From Paenirhodobacter populi (lineage in GTDB: Bacteria > Pseudomonadota > Alphaproteobacteria > Rhodobacterales > Rhodobacteraceae): a DNA stretch of 64,000 nt. The stretch lies in contig NZ_SAUZ01000003.1 of assembly GCF_004022215.1 (NCBI RefSeq), positions 62,001 through 126,000 on the forward strand, written 5' to 3'. Below, piece by piece: positions 48,482 to 56,957 of this stretch. Position numbers and translations under genes: made by a program. Under the pieces are notes generated by a model. The model saw only the letters and a list, made by a program, of their open reading frames with translations, had not been told where the DNA came from and made no database searches. Position 1 is the first letter of the stretch; the number at the start of each line of letters is the position of its first letter.

Positions 48482-50293
48482 ATGTCAACCGTGTCGAACA
48501 TGAAGGGCGAGCTGGTCCGGACTTCGGTGCCTGTTCACGACCAGCCGGGCACCACCCCTGACAAAAGACTGGGGCTGGAGGCGTTTCAGGCCATCGACCG
48601 GATGCGCGAGGCCCTTGGCGGGCAGCTCACGGGCGGCATCTCGCCCGGCTCGGCGGCGCTCGCCTTCTTCGACTGGGGGCTCCACCTCGCGGGTGCGCCG
48701 GGCAAGCAGGCGGAACTCGTGTGGAAGGCCGGGCGCAAGACCGGCCGGCTGATCGCCCATCTGATGGGCAGCGCCTTCGACCCGAAGGCGCCCTGGGTCA
48801 TCGACCCGCTGCCGGGCGACCGCCGCTTCGTGCACGAAAGCTGGCGCGAGCCGCCCTTTTCGTGGATGGCGCAGGGCTTCCTGCTGGGCCAGCAATGGCT
48901 GCACAACGTCACCCACGAAGTGCCCGGCGTCATGAAGCACCACGAGGATGTGGTGTCCTTCGCGGCGAAGCAATGGCTCGACATGCTGTCGCCCTCCAAC
49001 AATCCCTTCACCAATCCGGAAATCCTCGCCCGCACATGGGAAACCGGCGGGATGAACTTCTGGCAGGGCTGGAAGAACTGGGCCGAGGATGTTTCGCGCC
49101 AGATGACCGGGCAGCCGCCGCCGGGGGTCGAGGCCTTCACCCCGGGCCGGACGGTCGCCATCACCCCGGGCAAGGTGGTGTTCCGCAATCACCTGATCGA
49201 GCTGATCCAGTATGCCCCCGCGACCGGGCAGGTGCACCCCGAGCCGGTGCTGATCGTTCCGGCATGGATCATGAAATACTACATCCTCGACCTCAGCCCG
49301 GACAACTCGCTGATCCGCTGGCTGGTGGGGCGCGGCTTCACCGTCTTCGCCATTTCGTGGCGCAATCCGGATGCCTCGGACCGCGACCTCGACATGGACG
49401 ATTACCGCCGGTTCGGCGTGATGGCGGCGCTTGCGGCGATCGGCGCGATCCTGCCCGGGGCGAAGATCCACGCCACGGGCTATTGCCTTGGCGGCACGCT
49501 GCTGTCGATCGCCGCCGCCGCGATGGCGCGGACGGGGGACAGGCGTCTGGCCTCGATGACGCTGCTGGCGGCGCAGGTCGATTTCACCGAACCCGGGGAA
49601 CTCGCGCTCTTCATCGACGCCAGCCAGATGCATTTCCTCGACAGCATGATGTGGAACCGGGGCTATCTGTCCGCCGACCAGATGGCGGGGGCGTTCCAGT
49701 TGCTGCGCTCGAACGATCTGGTGTGGTCGCGGATGGTGCGGGACTACATGATGGGCGAACGCACCCCGATGAACGACCTGATGGCGTGGAACGCCGACAG
49801 CACGCGGATGCCGTGGCGGATGCACGCCGAATATCTGCAACGGCTGTATCTGGACAATGAACTCGCCGCCGGGTGCTTCATGGTCGAGGGTCGGCCCGCG
49901 GTCCTGCAGAACATCCGCCTGCCGATGTTCGCGGTGGGGACCGAGCGCGATCACGTCGCGCCGTGGAAATCGGTCTACAAGATCCATCAGCTGATGGATG
50001 CCGACATCACCTTCGCGCTGACCTCGGGCGGCCACAATGCCGGCATCGTCAGCAAGCCGGGCCACCCCGGCCGCCGCTACCGGATCGGCAGCTACACGCA
50101 TGGCGATCCGCTGCTGCCCGCCGCCGAATGGATGGCCGCGCATGAACCGCTGCCGGGATCGTGGTGGACGGCATGGGGCGAATGGCTGGCCGCGCGCTCC
50201 GGCCCGCCCGGTCCCCCGCCGCCGATGGGTGCGCCCGCGGCCGGCTATCCGCCGCTGTGCGATGCGCCGGGCAGCTATGTCTTTCAGAAATAG
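48482..50293 (+). CDS. phaC: Class I poly(3-hydroxyalkanoate) synthase PhaC
   Basis: Polymerises (R)-3-hydroxyacyl-CoA into storage polyester; 603 residues, class I size. The alpha/beta-hydrolase catalytic triad is visible: Cys335 in the lipase-like box GYCLGGT, Asp490 in GTERDHVAPWKSV, His518 in GGHNAGI. The N-terminal half carries the family segment NPFTNPEILARTWETGGMN. ATG 48482 is preferred over GTG 48476 because GAGGTG precedes it. It is followed 12 bp later by the MaoC-Pta gene. Confidence 0.95.
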   Translation: MSTVSNMKGELVRTSVPVHDQPGTTPDKRLGLEAFQAIDRMREALGGQLTGGISPGSAALAFFDWGLHLAGAPGKQAELVWKAGRKTGRLIAHLMGSAFDPKAPWVIDPLPGDRRFVHESWREPPFSWMAQGFLLGQQWLHNVTHEVPGVMKHHEDVVSFAAKQWLDMLSPSNNPFTNPEILARTWETGGMNFWQGWKNWAEDVSRQMTGQPPPGVEAFTPGRTVAITPGKVVFRNHLIELIQYAPATGQVHPEPVLIVPAWIMKYYILDLSPDNSLIRWLVGRGFTVFAISWRNPDASDRDLDMDDYRRFGVMAALAAIGAILPGAKIHATGYCLGGTLLSIAAAAMARTGDRRLASMTLLAAQVDFTEPGELALFIDASQMHFLDSMMWNRGYLSADQMAGAFQLLRSNDLVWSRMVRDYMMGERTPMNDLMAWNADSTRMPWRMHAEYLQRLYLDNELAAGCFMVEGRPAVLQNIRLPMFAVGTERDHVAPWKSVYKIHQLMDADITFALTSGGHNAGIVSKPGHPGRRYRIGSYTHGDPLLPAAEWMAAHEPLPGSWWTAWGEWLAARSGPPGPPPPMGAPAAGYPPLCDAPGSYVFQK

Positions 50294-50305
50294 AAGGGGG
50301 ATCCC

Positions 50306-51706
50306 ATGCCCGCCGACATCCTGACCAACCACACGTTCGACGAACTCGCCGTCGGGGATCAGGCCTCTCTGGCCCGCACCGTCAGTCAGGATGACGTCGC
50401 GCTCTTCGCGGCGGTGTCGGGCGATGTGAACCCCGCGCATCTGGACGCGGGCTTCGCCGCCACCGGCCCCTTCGGGCATATCGTGGTGCATGGGATGTGG
50501 ACGGCGGCGCTGGTCTCGGCGGTGCTGGGCACGCGGCTGCCCGGGCCGGGGACGATCTACCTCGGGCAGGAGGTGCGCTTCCTGCGGCCCGTTTCGCCGG
50601 GCGACACGATCACCGCCAGCGTCCGGGTGACGGAAAAGGCCGCGGCGCATCAGATCGTCCGGCTGGAAACCATCTGCACCAACCAGAAGGGCGAAAAGGT
50701 GCTGGAAGGTGTCGCCACGGTCAAGGCTCCGACGGCGAAGGTCCTCTGGCCGACCGGCCGCCTGCCCGAGGCCGTGGTCCGCCACCAAAGCCGCTACGAC
50801 CGCTTCATCGCCGAGGCGCGCAGCCTGCCGCCCGTCCCCGCCGCGATCGTGCATCCCTGCTCGAAGGCCGCGATCCTCGGCGCGGCCGAGGTGCGCGACG
50901 AAGGGCTGCTCGCCCCCCTGCTGGTCGGCCCCGAGGCAAAGATCCGCGCCGCCGCCGAAGAGGCGGGCGTGTCCCTTGACGGGATGGAGATCGAGGATAC
51001 CCCCCACAGCCACGCCGCCGCCGCCCGCGCGGTGGAGCTGGCCGTGGCGGGGCGGGTGTCGCTGCTGGTCAAGGGCAGCCTGCATACGGATGAGCTGCTG
51101 GGGGCGGTGATCTCGAAAACCGCCGGGCTGCGGACGGAACGCCGCATCAGCCATATCTATGCGATGGACGTGCCCGCCTATGGCAAGCCCGTGATCGTCA
51201 CCGATGCGGCGATCAACATCCTGCCCACGCTGGAACACAAGCGCGACATCTGCCAGAACGCCGTCGATCTGTTGCGCCTTCTGGGGATGGAACAGCCGAA
51301 GGTCGCCATTCTGGCGGCGGTCGAGACGGTGAACCCCGCGATGCCCGCCACGCTCGATGCCGCCGCGCTGACGGTGATGGCAGCGCGTGGGCAGATCACC
51401 GGGGCGCTGGTCGATGGGCCTCTGGCTTTCGACAACGCCATCAGCCCCGAGGCGGCGCTGACCAAGGGTATCACCTCCCCCGTCGCCGGGCAGGCCGACA
51501 TCCTGCTGGTGCCCGATCTCGAGGCCGGGAACATGCTGGCCAAGCAGCTGATCTATTTCGCCGGGGCGACGGCGGCGGGTCTTGTGCTGGGCGCGCGGGT
51601 GCCGATCGTGCTGACCAGCCGGTCGGATCCGCTGTCGGCGCGGATCGCCTCGGCCGCGCTGGCGAAACTTGCGGTCGTGCGCCGCGCCGCGAAGGGGCCG
51701 GTATGA
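50306..51706 (+). CDS. Bifunctional MaoC-type enoyl-CoA hydratase / phosphate acetyl(butyryl)transferase
   Basis: Fusion of 466 residues. Residues about 1-150 form a MaoC hot-dog domain with the hydratase motif (DDVALFAAVSGDVNPAHLD, then FGHIVVHGMW). Residues about 165-460 form a PTA_PTB domain (ISHIYAMDVPAYGKPVIVTD, DGPLAFDNAIS, VPDLEAGNMLAKQLIYFAGA). It would hydrate enoyl-CoA to (R)-3-hydroxyacyl-CoA and exchange CoA for phosphate. ATG 50306 follows AGAAGGGGGATCCC. Its stop overlaps the acetate kinase ATG, and phaC lies just upstream. Confidence 0.92.
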   Translation: MPADILTNHTFDELAVGDQASLARTVSQDDVALFAAVSGDVNPAHLDAGFAATGPFGHIVVHGMWTAALVSAVLGTRLPGPGTIYLGQEVRFLRPVSPGDTITASVRVTEKAAAHQIVRLETICTNQKGEKVLEGVATVKAPTAKVLWPTGRLPEAVVRHQSRYDRFIAEARSLPPVPAAIVHPCSKAAILGAAEVRDEGLLAPLLVGPEAKIRAAAEEAGVSLDGMEIEDTPHSHAAAARAVELAVAGRVSLLVKGSLHTDELLGAVISKTAGLRTERRISHIYAMDVPAYGKPVIVTDAAINILPTLEHKRDICQNAVDLLRLLGMEQPKVAILAAVETVNPAMPATLDAAALTVMAARGQITGALVDGPLAFDNAISPEAALTKGITSPVAGQADILLVPDLEAGNMLAKQLIYFAGATAAGLVLGARVPIVLTSRSDPLSARIASAALAKLAVVRRAAKGPV

Positions 51707-52869
51707 TGGAACGCGACCTGATCCTGACCTTCAACGCCGGCTCCTCGACCATCAAGATCGGCCTTTACGAGATCGCCTGCGATACGACGCATCCGATCGC
51801 ACGCGGGGTGATCGACTTTCGCGACGCCCCGTTCGAGATACGTCTGACGAAGGATGATCGGCAGCTGTCCTGGCCGCTGGCCGAGGCCGATGACCTGACC
51901 GCCCTGCTGCATCAGGCGTTCAACTGGCTCGCCGGTCAGATCGATCTGGATCGTCTTGCGGTGGTGGGCCATCGGGTCGTGCATGGCGGCGCCGAGTTCA
52001 CCGGCCCCGTCGTCGTGACCGACGAAACGCTGGCCCGGATCGAGGCGCTGGCGGTGCTGGCCCCGCTGCACCAGCCACACAGCATCCGGCTGATCCGGGC
52101 GATGCGCGCACTCTATCCCGATGTGCGGCAGACCGCCTCGTTCGACACCGCCTTTCACGCCACCAACGCGCCGGTCGTGCGCCGCTTCGCCATCCCCCGC
52201 GCGCTGCACGATCAGGGGATCCGGCGCTACGGCTTTCACGGACTGTCCTATCGCTTCATCGCCGGGGCGCTGCGCGATACCGGCCTGCCGCCGGGGGCAA
52301 GGATCGTGGCCGCGCATCTGGGCAGCGGCGCCAGCCTGTGCGGCATGCAAGACGGCATCAGCCGCGACAGCTCGATGGGCTTTTCCACCATCGAGGGCAT
52401 TCCGATGGCCACCCGCTCGGGCGCGCTGGATCCCGGCGTGATCCTGCATCTGATGGGGCCGATGGGCTGGGATCTCGCCCGGGTCGAAACCATGCTTTAC
52501 CGCGAAAGCGGGCTGCTGGGCGTTTCGGGGTTCGAGGCGGACACGCGCGAGCTGCTGGAAAGCGACCGCCCCGAGGCCGCCGAGGCGATCGAGCTGTTCT
52601 GTCACCGCATCGCCGGAGAGGTGGCGCGGCTCGCCGCGACTCTGGGCGGATTCGACGGGCTGGTCTTCACCGCCGGCATCGGCGAGCATCAGCCCCGCAT
52701 CCGCGCCATGGTGGCCGAACGGCTGGGCTGGCTGGGACTGACGCTCGATCCCGCGGCCAACGAGGCGGGCGCCCTGCGCATCAGCCGGCAGGACAGCCGG
52801 GTGAAGGCTTTCGTCATTCCCACCGATGAGGAAAGCATCATCGCCGCCGAGGCCTTGAGCCTGATCTGA
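51703..52869 (+). CDS. ackA: Acetate kinase family
   Basis: Interconverts acetyl phosphate and acetate with ADP/ATP; 388 residues. Family motifs: FNAGSSTIKIGLYE (9-22), GHRVVHGG, FDTAFH, RYGFHGLSYRF, HLGSGASLCG and FTAGIGEHQPRIR. With the PTA half of the upstream fusion it forms the Pta-AckA pathway. The ATG overlaps the fusion's stop (ATGATGG; the second ATG at 51706 is an alternative). Butyrate or propionate kinase activity cannot be excluded. Confidence 0.93.
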   Translation: MMERDLILTFNAGSSTIKIGLYEIACDTTHPIARGVIDFRDAPFEIRLTKDDRQLSWPLAEADDLTALLHQAFNWLAGQIDLDRLAVVGHRVVHGGAEFTGPVVVTDETLARIEALAVLAPLHQPHSIRLIRAMRALYPDVRQTASFDTAFHATNAPVVRRFAIPRALHDQGIRRYGFHGLSYRFIAGALRDTGLPPGARIVAAHLGSGASLCGMQDGISRDSSMGFSTIEGIPMATRSGALDPGVILHLMGPMGWDLARVETMLYRESGLLGVSGFEADTRELLESDRPEAAEAIELFCHRIAGEVARLAATLGGFDGLVFTAGIGEHQPRIRAMVAERLGWLGLTLDPAANEAGALRISRQDSRVKAFVIPTDEESIIAAEALSLI

Positions 52870-52876
52870 CGGCCCG

Positions 52877-52904
52877 CGCCGTGTGTTTCACGCCGTGTGT
52901 GTCA
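52877..52904 (+). repeat. Tandem duplication of a 14-bp unit
   Basis: CGCCGTGTGTTTCA followed directly by CGCCGTGTGTGTCA, one mismatch, starting 7 bp after the ackA stop. Function unknown, possibly a simple slippage product. Confidence 0.8.
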
Positions 52905-52920
52905 TGTTGAAGGCGCGCGG

Positions 52921-52997
52921 GCGGAGAGGGAGGCAGGGGGCCAGCCCCCTCTTTGCCTGACGGCAAATTCACCCCCGGGATATTTATGGAAACACGA
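52921..52997 (+). repeat. Intergenic two-hairpin repeat, copy 5 (forward)
   Basis: AGGGGGC-ca-GCCCCCT hairpin, TTTGCC-tgac-GGCAAA hairpin, CCCCGGGATATTTATGGAA, then a diverged end (ACACGAAAGG where other copies have GAATGAAAGG). It lies downstream of ackA. Confidence 0.9.
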
Positions 52998-53178
52998 AAG
53001 GCCACCGTTCCGCAAGGAAGCGCCCTGAATGCAGGACCGGGGCGATTCGCCGGGCGATGTCTCCGCGCCTTCTGAGCCATGCGTTTCCGGCCGGTGTGAG
53101 GCGCGCCTGACGGCGGGCTGCCGGGGCGCCTTCGCGTAATCCGGGCCGCAGGCATCTTTTTTCTTGATTGTCTTTCAG
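52998..53178. other. Gap upstream of the serC leader without recognised gene
   Basis: GC-rich sequence with a T6 run at about 53157-53162 but no convincing stem before it. A -35-like TTGATT at about 53164 may belong to the serC promoter. No coding frame with family character. Confidence 0.4.
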
Positions 53179-53247
53179 GAGAGGGGTATCCGCAGCGGCG
53201 GGACACCTCTTCCCAACGAGAGGCGTTTATCTGAAAGGATACCAGAC
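53179..53247 (+). ncRNA. serC leader RNA (serC motif)
   Basis: A structured 5' leader directly before serC. GGTATCC (53185-53191) pairs perfectly with GGATACC (53237-53243) to close a long domain. Inside it, CCTCT and AGAGG form a hairpin with loop TCCCAACG. The 3' closing strand covers the serC ribosome site (AAAGGA), so pairing would block translation. A conserved serC RNA motif upstream of this gene is known from alphaproteobacteria by comparative genomics; its ligand or mechanism is not established. Confidence 0.65.
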
Positions 53248-54402
53248 ATGGCGACCCCCGCTCCGGCCACGCGGCCGGCTAATCCGCGTTTTTCTTCGGG
53301 CCCCTGCGCGAAGATCCCCGGTTTCTCCCTCGAGCTGCTTGCCGACGCGCCCCTGGGCCGTTCGCACCGTGCCACCATCGGCAAGGCCAAGCTGAAAGAG
53401 GCGATCGACCTTACCCGTGACATTCTGGGCGTGCCCGCGGATTACCGCATCGGCATCGTTCCCGCCTCGGACACCGGCGCCGTCGAAATGGCGCTCTGGT
53501 CGCTTCTGGGCGCCCGCAAGACCACCATGCTCGCCTGGGAATCCTTTGGCGCCGGCTGGGTCACCGATGTGGTGAAGCAGCTCAAGCTGGATGCCGAGGT
53601 CAAGACCGCCGATTACGGCGACATCGTCGACTTCAAGACCGTCGATTTCGACACCGACGTCGTCTTCACCTGGAACGGCACCACCTCGGGCGTGCGCGTG
53701 GCGAATGGCGACGACATCCCGGCCGAGCGCGAAGGCCTGACCATCTGCGACGCCACCTCGGCGGCCTATGCGATGGACCTGCCGTGGGACAAGCTCGACG
53801 TCGTGACCTTCTCCTGGCAGAAGGTTCTGGGCGGCGAAGGCGGCCACGGCGTGCTGATCCTGTCGCCCCGCGCGGTCGAACGGCTGGAAAGCTACAAGCC
53901 CGCATGGCCGCTGCCGAAGATCTTCCGCATGACCAAGAACGGCAAGCTGAACGAAGGCATCTTCGTCGGCGAGACGATCAACACGCCGTCCATGCTCTGT
54001 GTCGAGGATTACCTCGTCGCGCTGAAATGGGCGCAGAAGATCGGCGGGCTGAAGGCGCTGATCGCGCGGGCCGAGGGCAATGCCAAGGTCGTCGCGGATT
54101 TCGTCGCGACGAAGCCGTGGATCGCCAATCTGGCGAACAATGCGGCCAATGCCTCGGTCACCTCGGTCTGCCTGAAGTTCACCGATGCGCGGATCAAGGA
54201 TGGCGCCGCCTTCGCCAAGGCCGTTGCGAAACGGCTTGAGAAGGAAGGCGTGGCGCTGGATGCCGGTGCCTATCGCGACGCCCCTCCGGGCCTGCGGATC
54301 TGGTGCGGCTCGACCGTCGAAAAGGCGGACGTCGAGGCGCTGATGCCCTGGATCGAATATGCCTTCGAGGCCGAGATCGCGGCGCAGGCCGAACTCGCCT
54401 GA
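53248..54402 (+). CDS. serC: Phosphoserine aminotransferase
   Basis: PLP enzyme of serine synthesis, converting 3-phosphohydroxypyruvate to phosphoserine; 384 residues. The PLP lysine is Lys192 in [13 protein letters not shown]. The N-terminus [17 protein letters not shown] is typical of the alphaproteobacterial SerC type. ATG 53248 is fixed by the leader structure and TGAAAGGA. It precedes serA by 74 bp, a gap holding a moderate hairpin (54426-54447). Confidence 0.95.
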   Translation: MATPAPATRPANPRFSSGPCAKIPGFSLELLADAPLGRSHRATIGKAKLKEAIDLTRDILGVPADYRIGIVPASDTGAVEMALWSLLGARKTTMLAWESFGAGWVTDVVKQLKLDAEVKTADYGDIVDFKTVDFDTDVVFTWNGTTSGVRVANGDDIPAEREGLTICDATSAAYAMDLPWDKLDVVTFSWQKVLGGEGGHGVLILSPRAVERLESYKPAWPLPKIFRMTKNGKLNEGIFVGETINTPSMLCVEDYLVALKWAQKIGGLKALIARAEGNAKVVADFVATKPWIANLANNAANASVTSVCLKFTDARIKDGAAFAKAVAKRLEKEGVALDAGAYRDAPPGLRIWCGSTVEKADVEALMPWIEYAFEAEIAAQAELA

Positions 54403-54425
54403 TCCACCCCTATTCATGAAAGCGT

Positions 54426-54451
54426 GGTGGGCCACCTCCGGCCCGCCCTTT
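54426..54451 (+). terminator. Weak hairpin between serC and serA, possible attenuating terminator
   Basis: GGTGGGCC pairs with GGCCCGCC (one G-U) around ACCTCC and is followed by CTTT. It could reduce read-through from serC into serA, or mark the end of a separate serC transcript. Confidence 0.4.
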
Positions 54452-54476
54452 CATCCCCCTATTCAGGAGCCCCGTC

Positions 54477-56075
54477 ATGGCCGCCCCCAAGGTTCTCATT
54501 TCCGACAAACTCTCCGACGCCGCCGTGCAGATCTTCAAGGATCGCGGCATCGAGGTCGATTTCCGCCCCGATCTGGGCAAGGACAAGGAAGCCCTCGCCG
54601 CCGTCATCGGCGACTACGACGGCCTTGCCATCCGCTCGGCCACCAAGGTCACCGAAAAGCTGCTCGAGAACGCCAAGAAGCTGAAGGTCATCGGCCGCGC
54701 CGGGATCGGCGTCGACAACGTCGACCGCGAAGCGGCGTCGAAACGCGGCGTGATCGTGATGAACACGCCCTTCGGCAACATGATCACCACCGCCGAACAT
54801 GCGATCGCGATGATGTTCGCGGTCGCGCGGCAACTGCCCGAGGCTTCGGCCTCCACCCATGCCGGCAAATGGGAAAAGTCGAAATTCATGGGGGTCGAGC
54901 TGACCGGCAAGACCCTTGGCGTGATCGGCGCGGGCAACATCGGCGGCATCGTGTGCAACCGCGCGCTCGGACTCAAGATGAAGGTCATCGCCTATGACCC
55001 CTTCATGTCGCAGGAAAAGGCCGACAAGATGGGCGTCGAGAAGGTCGAACTCGACGACCTGCTGAAGCGCGCCGATTTCATCACGCTGCATGTGCCGCTG
55101 ACCGAGCAGACCCGCAACATCCTGTCGCGCGAGGCGCTGGAAAAGACCAAGAAGGGCGTGCGGATCATCAACTGCGCCCGCGGCGGTCTGGTCGATGAAC
55201 AGGCTTTGGCCGATCTGCTGAAATCGGGCCATGTGGCGGGTGCCGCGCTCGACGTCTTCGCGGTGGAACCGGCAACGGAAAACGTGCTCTTCGGCCTGCC
55301 GAACGTGGTCTGCACGCCGCACCTTGGCGCGTCGACGACCGAGGCGCAGGAAAACGTGGCGCTTCAGGTGGCCGAGCAGATGTCGAACTACCTGCTCGAC
55401 GGCGCGGTGGAAAACGCGCTGAACCTGCCCTCGATGACCGCCGAGGAAGCCAAGGTCATGGGGCCGTGGGTGAAGCTCGCGGAATACCTCGGCTCCTTCG
55501 TCGGGCAGATGACGGACGAGCCGATCAAGGCGATCAACGTCACCTATGACGGCACCGTGTCGAAGATGAACCTCAAGGCGCTCGACTGCGCCGTGATCGC
55601 GGGCATCATGAAGCGCGCCAACCCGGACGTGAACATGGTTTCGGCCCCGGTCATCGCCAAGGAACGCGGGATCCAGATCTCGACCACCACGCAGGACAAG
55701 TCGGGCGTGTTCGACGGCTACATCAAGGTCACCGTCGTCACCGACATCCGCGAACGTGCCGTCGCGGGGACCTGCTTCTCGGATGGCAAGCCGCGCTTCA
55801 TCCAGATCAAGGGGATCAACGTCGACGCCGAGGTGGGCCAGCACATGCTGTATACCACCAACAAGGACGTCCCCGGCATCATCGGCAAGCTGGGCACGCT
55901 GCTTGGCGACAACAAGGTCAACGTGGCGAACTTCACCCTTGGCCGCTCGGCCGAAGGCGGCGAGGCGATCGCCATCGCCTATCTCGATGCGCCGGCCGCG
56001 CCGGAAGTCGTGAAGGAACTTGAAGGCACGGGCCTGTTCCAGCAGGTGAAACCGCTGGAATTCAACGTCGCCTGA
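54477..56075 (+). CDS. serA: D-3-phosphoglycerate dehydrogenase
   Basis: First enzyme of serine synthesis, NAD-dependent; 532 residues, the long form. A substrate/NAD core (Rossmann motif GVIGAGNIGGIV near residues 145-156; catalytic region NCARGGLVDE, ALDVFAVEPA, TPHLGAST) is followed by the ASB insertion and a C-terminal ACT domain (QHMLYTTNKDVPGIIGKLGT) for allosteric control. ATG 54477 has CAGGAG upstream. Confidence 0.97.
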   Translation: MAAPKVLISDKLSDAAVQIFKDRGIEVDFRPDLGKDKEALAAVIGDYDGLAIRSATKVTEKLLENAKKLKVIGRAGIGVDNVDREAASKRGVIVMNTPFGNMITTAEHAIAMMFAVARQLPEASASTHAGKWEKSKFMGVELTGKTLGVIGAGNIGGIVCNRALGLKMKVIAYDPFMSQEKADKMGVEKVELDDLLKRADFITLHVPLTEQTRNILSREALEKTKKGVRIINCARGGLVDEQALADLLKSGHVAGAALDVFAVEPATENVLFGLPNVVCTPHLGASTTEAQENVALQVAEQMSNYLLDGAVENALNLPSMTAEEAKVMGPWVKLAEYLGSFVGQMTDEPIKAINVTYDGTVSKMNLKALDCAVIAGIMKRANPDVNMVSAPVIAKERGIQISTTTQDKSGVFDGYIKVTVVTDIRERAVAGTCFSDGKPRFIQIKGINVDAEVGQHMLYTTNKDVPGIIGKLGTLLGDNKVNVANFTLGRSAEGGEAIAIAYLDAPAAPEVVKELEGTGLFQQVKPLEFNVA

Positions 56076-56098
56076 GGTACATAAACGGATGTTATCCG

Positions 56099-56126
56099 GG
56101 CCCTCCGCCACGGCGGGGGGCCTTTT
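56099..56126 (+). terminator. Rho-independent terminator of serA
   Basis: GGCCCTCCGCC pairs with GGCGGGGGGCC (one mismatch) around a short ACG-containing loop, followed by TTTT. It lies 24 bp after the serA stop. Confidence 0.85.
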
Positions 56127-56141
56127 GCTTTCGGAGTTCCC

Positions 56142-56873
56142 ATGCGCGCCTATGCTATCGGCGACATTCACGGTCATCTCGACCTGCTGAAGGTCGCGCA
56201 GGATCTGGTCCGGCAGGACCGCGAACGAACGGGCGACACCGCCGCGCCGCTTGTCCATCTGGGCGATCTGGTCGACCGCGGGCGCGAGACGCGCGGCGTG
56301 ATCGAACACCTCATGCAGGGTCAGGCGCGGGGCGAGCCCTGGGTCGTGCTGCGCGGCAATCACGACCGGCTGTTCACCGGCTGGCTGACCGATCCCCATG
56401 CCCATGACCCGAACCTTTCGCACGAGGTCGAATGGCTGCATCCCCGCGTCGGCGGGGCGGCGACGCTGACCTCCTACGGGATCGTCAACCCGGCGGAGCG
56501 CAATCTGAATCAGGTCCATGCCGAGGCGCTGCTGAAGGTTCCCCCCACCCATCGCCAGTGGCTGTCCCGCCTGCCGGTGCGGTTCCTGCACGATCAGGCG
56601 CTGTTCGTCCATGCCGGGATCCGGCCGGGCGTCGATCTGCGCAGCCAGACGGAGGATGACCTGCTCTGGATCCGGGCCGAGTTCCTGAACGACACGCGCG
56701 ACCACGGCGTGCTGGTCGTCCACGGCCATACCGCGATCGAAAGCGCCACCCATTACGGCAACCGGCTGAACATGGATTCGAGCGCGGCCTACGGCGGCCC
56801 GGTTTCCGCCGCGGTGATCGAGGGGACGCATGCCTGGCTGCTGACCCCCGAAGGGCGCGTGCCGCTTGGCTGA
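56142..56873 (+). CDS. PP2A/ApaH-like metallophosphoesterase
   Basis: Dinuclear-metal phosphoesterase of 243 residues, of the serine/threonine phosphatase or bis(5'-nucleosyl)-tetraphosphatase group. Metal-ligand motifs are in order: GDIHG (7-11), GDLVDRG (near 41-47), GNHD (near 72-75), and histidines in VHAGI and VVHGHTA. Its substrate cannot be decided from the sequence. It starts 15 bp after the serA terminator and seems to be its own unit. Confidence 0.87.
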   Translation: MRAYAIGDIHGHLDLLKVAQDLVRQDRERTGDTAAPLVHLGDLVDRGRETRGVIEHLMQGQARGEPWVVLRGNHDRLFTGWLTDPHAHDPNLSHEVEWLHPRVGGAATLTSYGIVNPAERNLNQVHAEALLKVPPTHRQWLSRLPVRFLHDQALFVHAGIRPGVDLRSQTEDDLLWIRAEFLNDTRDHGVLVVHGHTAIESATHYGNRLNMDSSAAYGGPVSAAVIEGTHAWLLTPEGRVPLG

Positions 56874-56935
56874 GTGACGTTTCGTCACTTGCGCCCCGCC
56901 CCCTCGCCCCCGGGCGGGGGCGGGACTAATCTCCC
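56873..56935 (+). promoter_or_regulatory. Perfect palindrome plus GC hairpin between phosphoesterase and thiolase
   Basis: AGTGACG-TTT-CGTCACT (56873-56889), perfect 7-bp arms, overlaps the phosphoesterase stop. A second GC hairpin (CCCGCCCC against GGGGGCGGG, about 56894-56933) follows. They may serve as operator plus terminator, or both as terminators; no U-run is present. Confidence 0.4.
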
Positions 56936-56957
56936 CCCGAAACGAATGGGGGGAACC

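Noticed and set aside
48485-51238. Reverse-strand open frame of about 917 codons opposite phaC and the MaoC-Pta fusion
   Set aside because: Antisense shadow; the forward frame has the complete PhaC catalytic triad and fusion domains.
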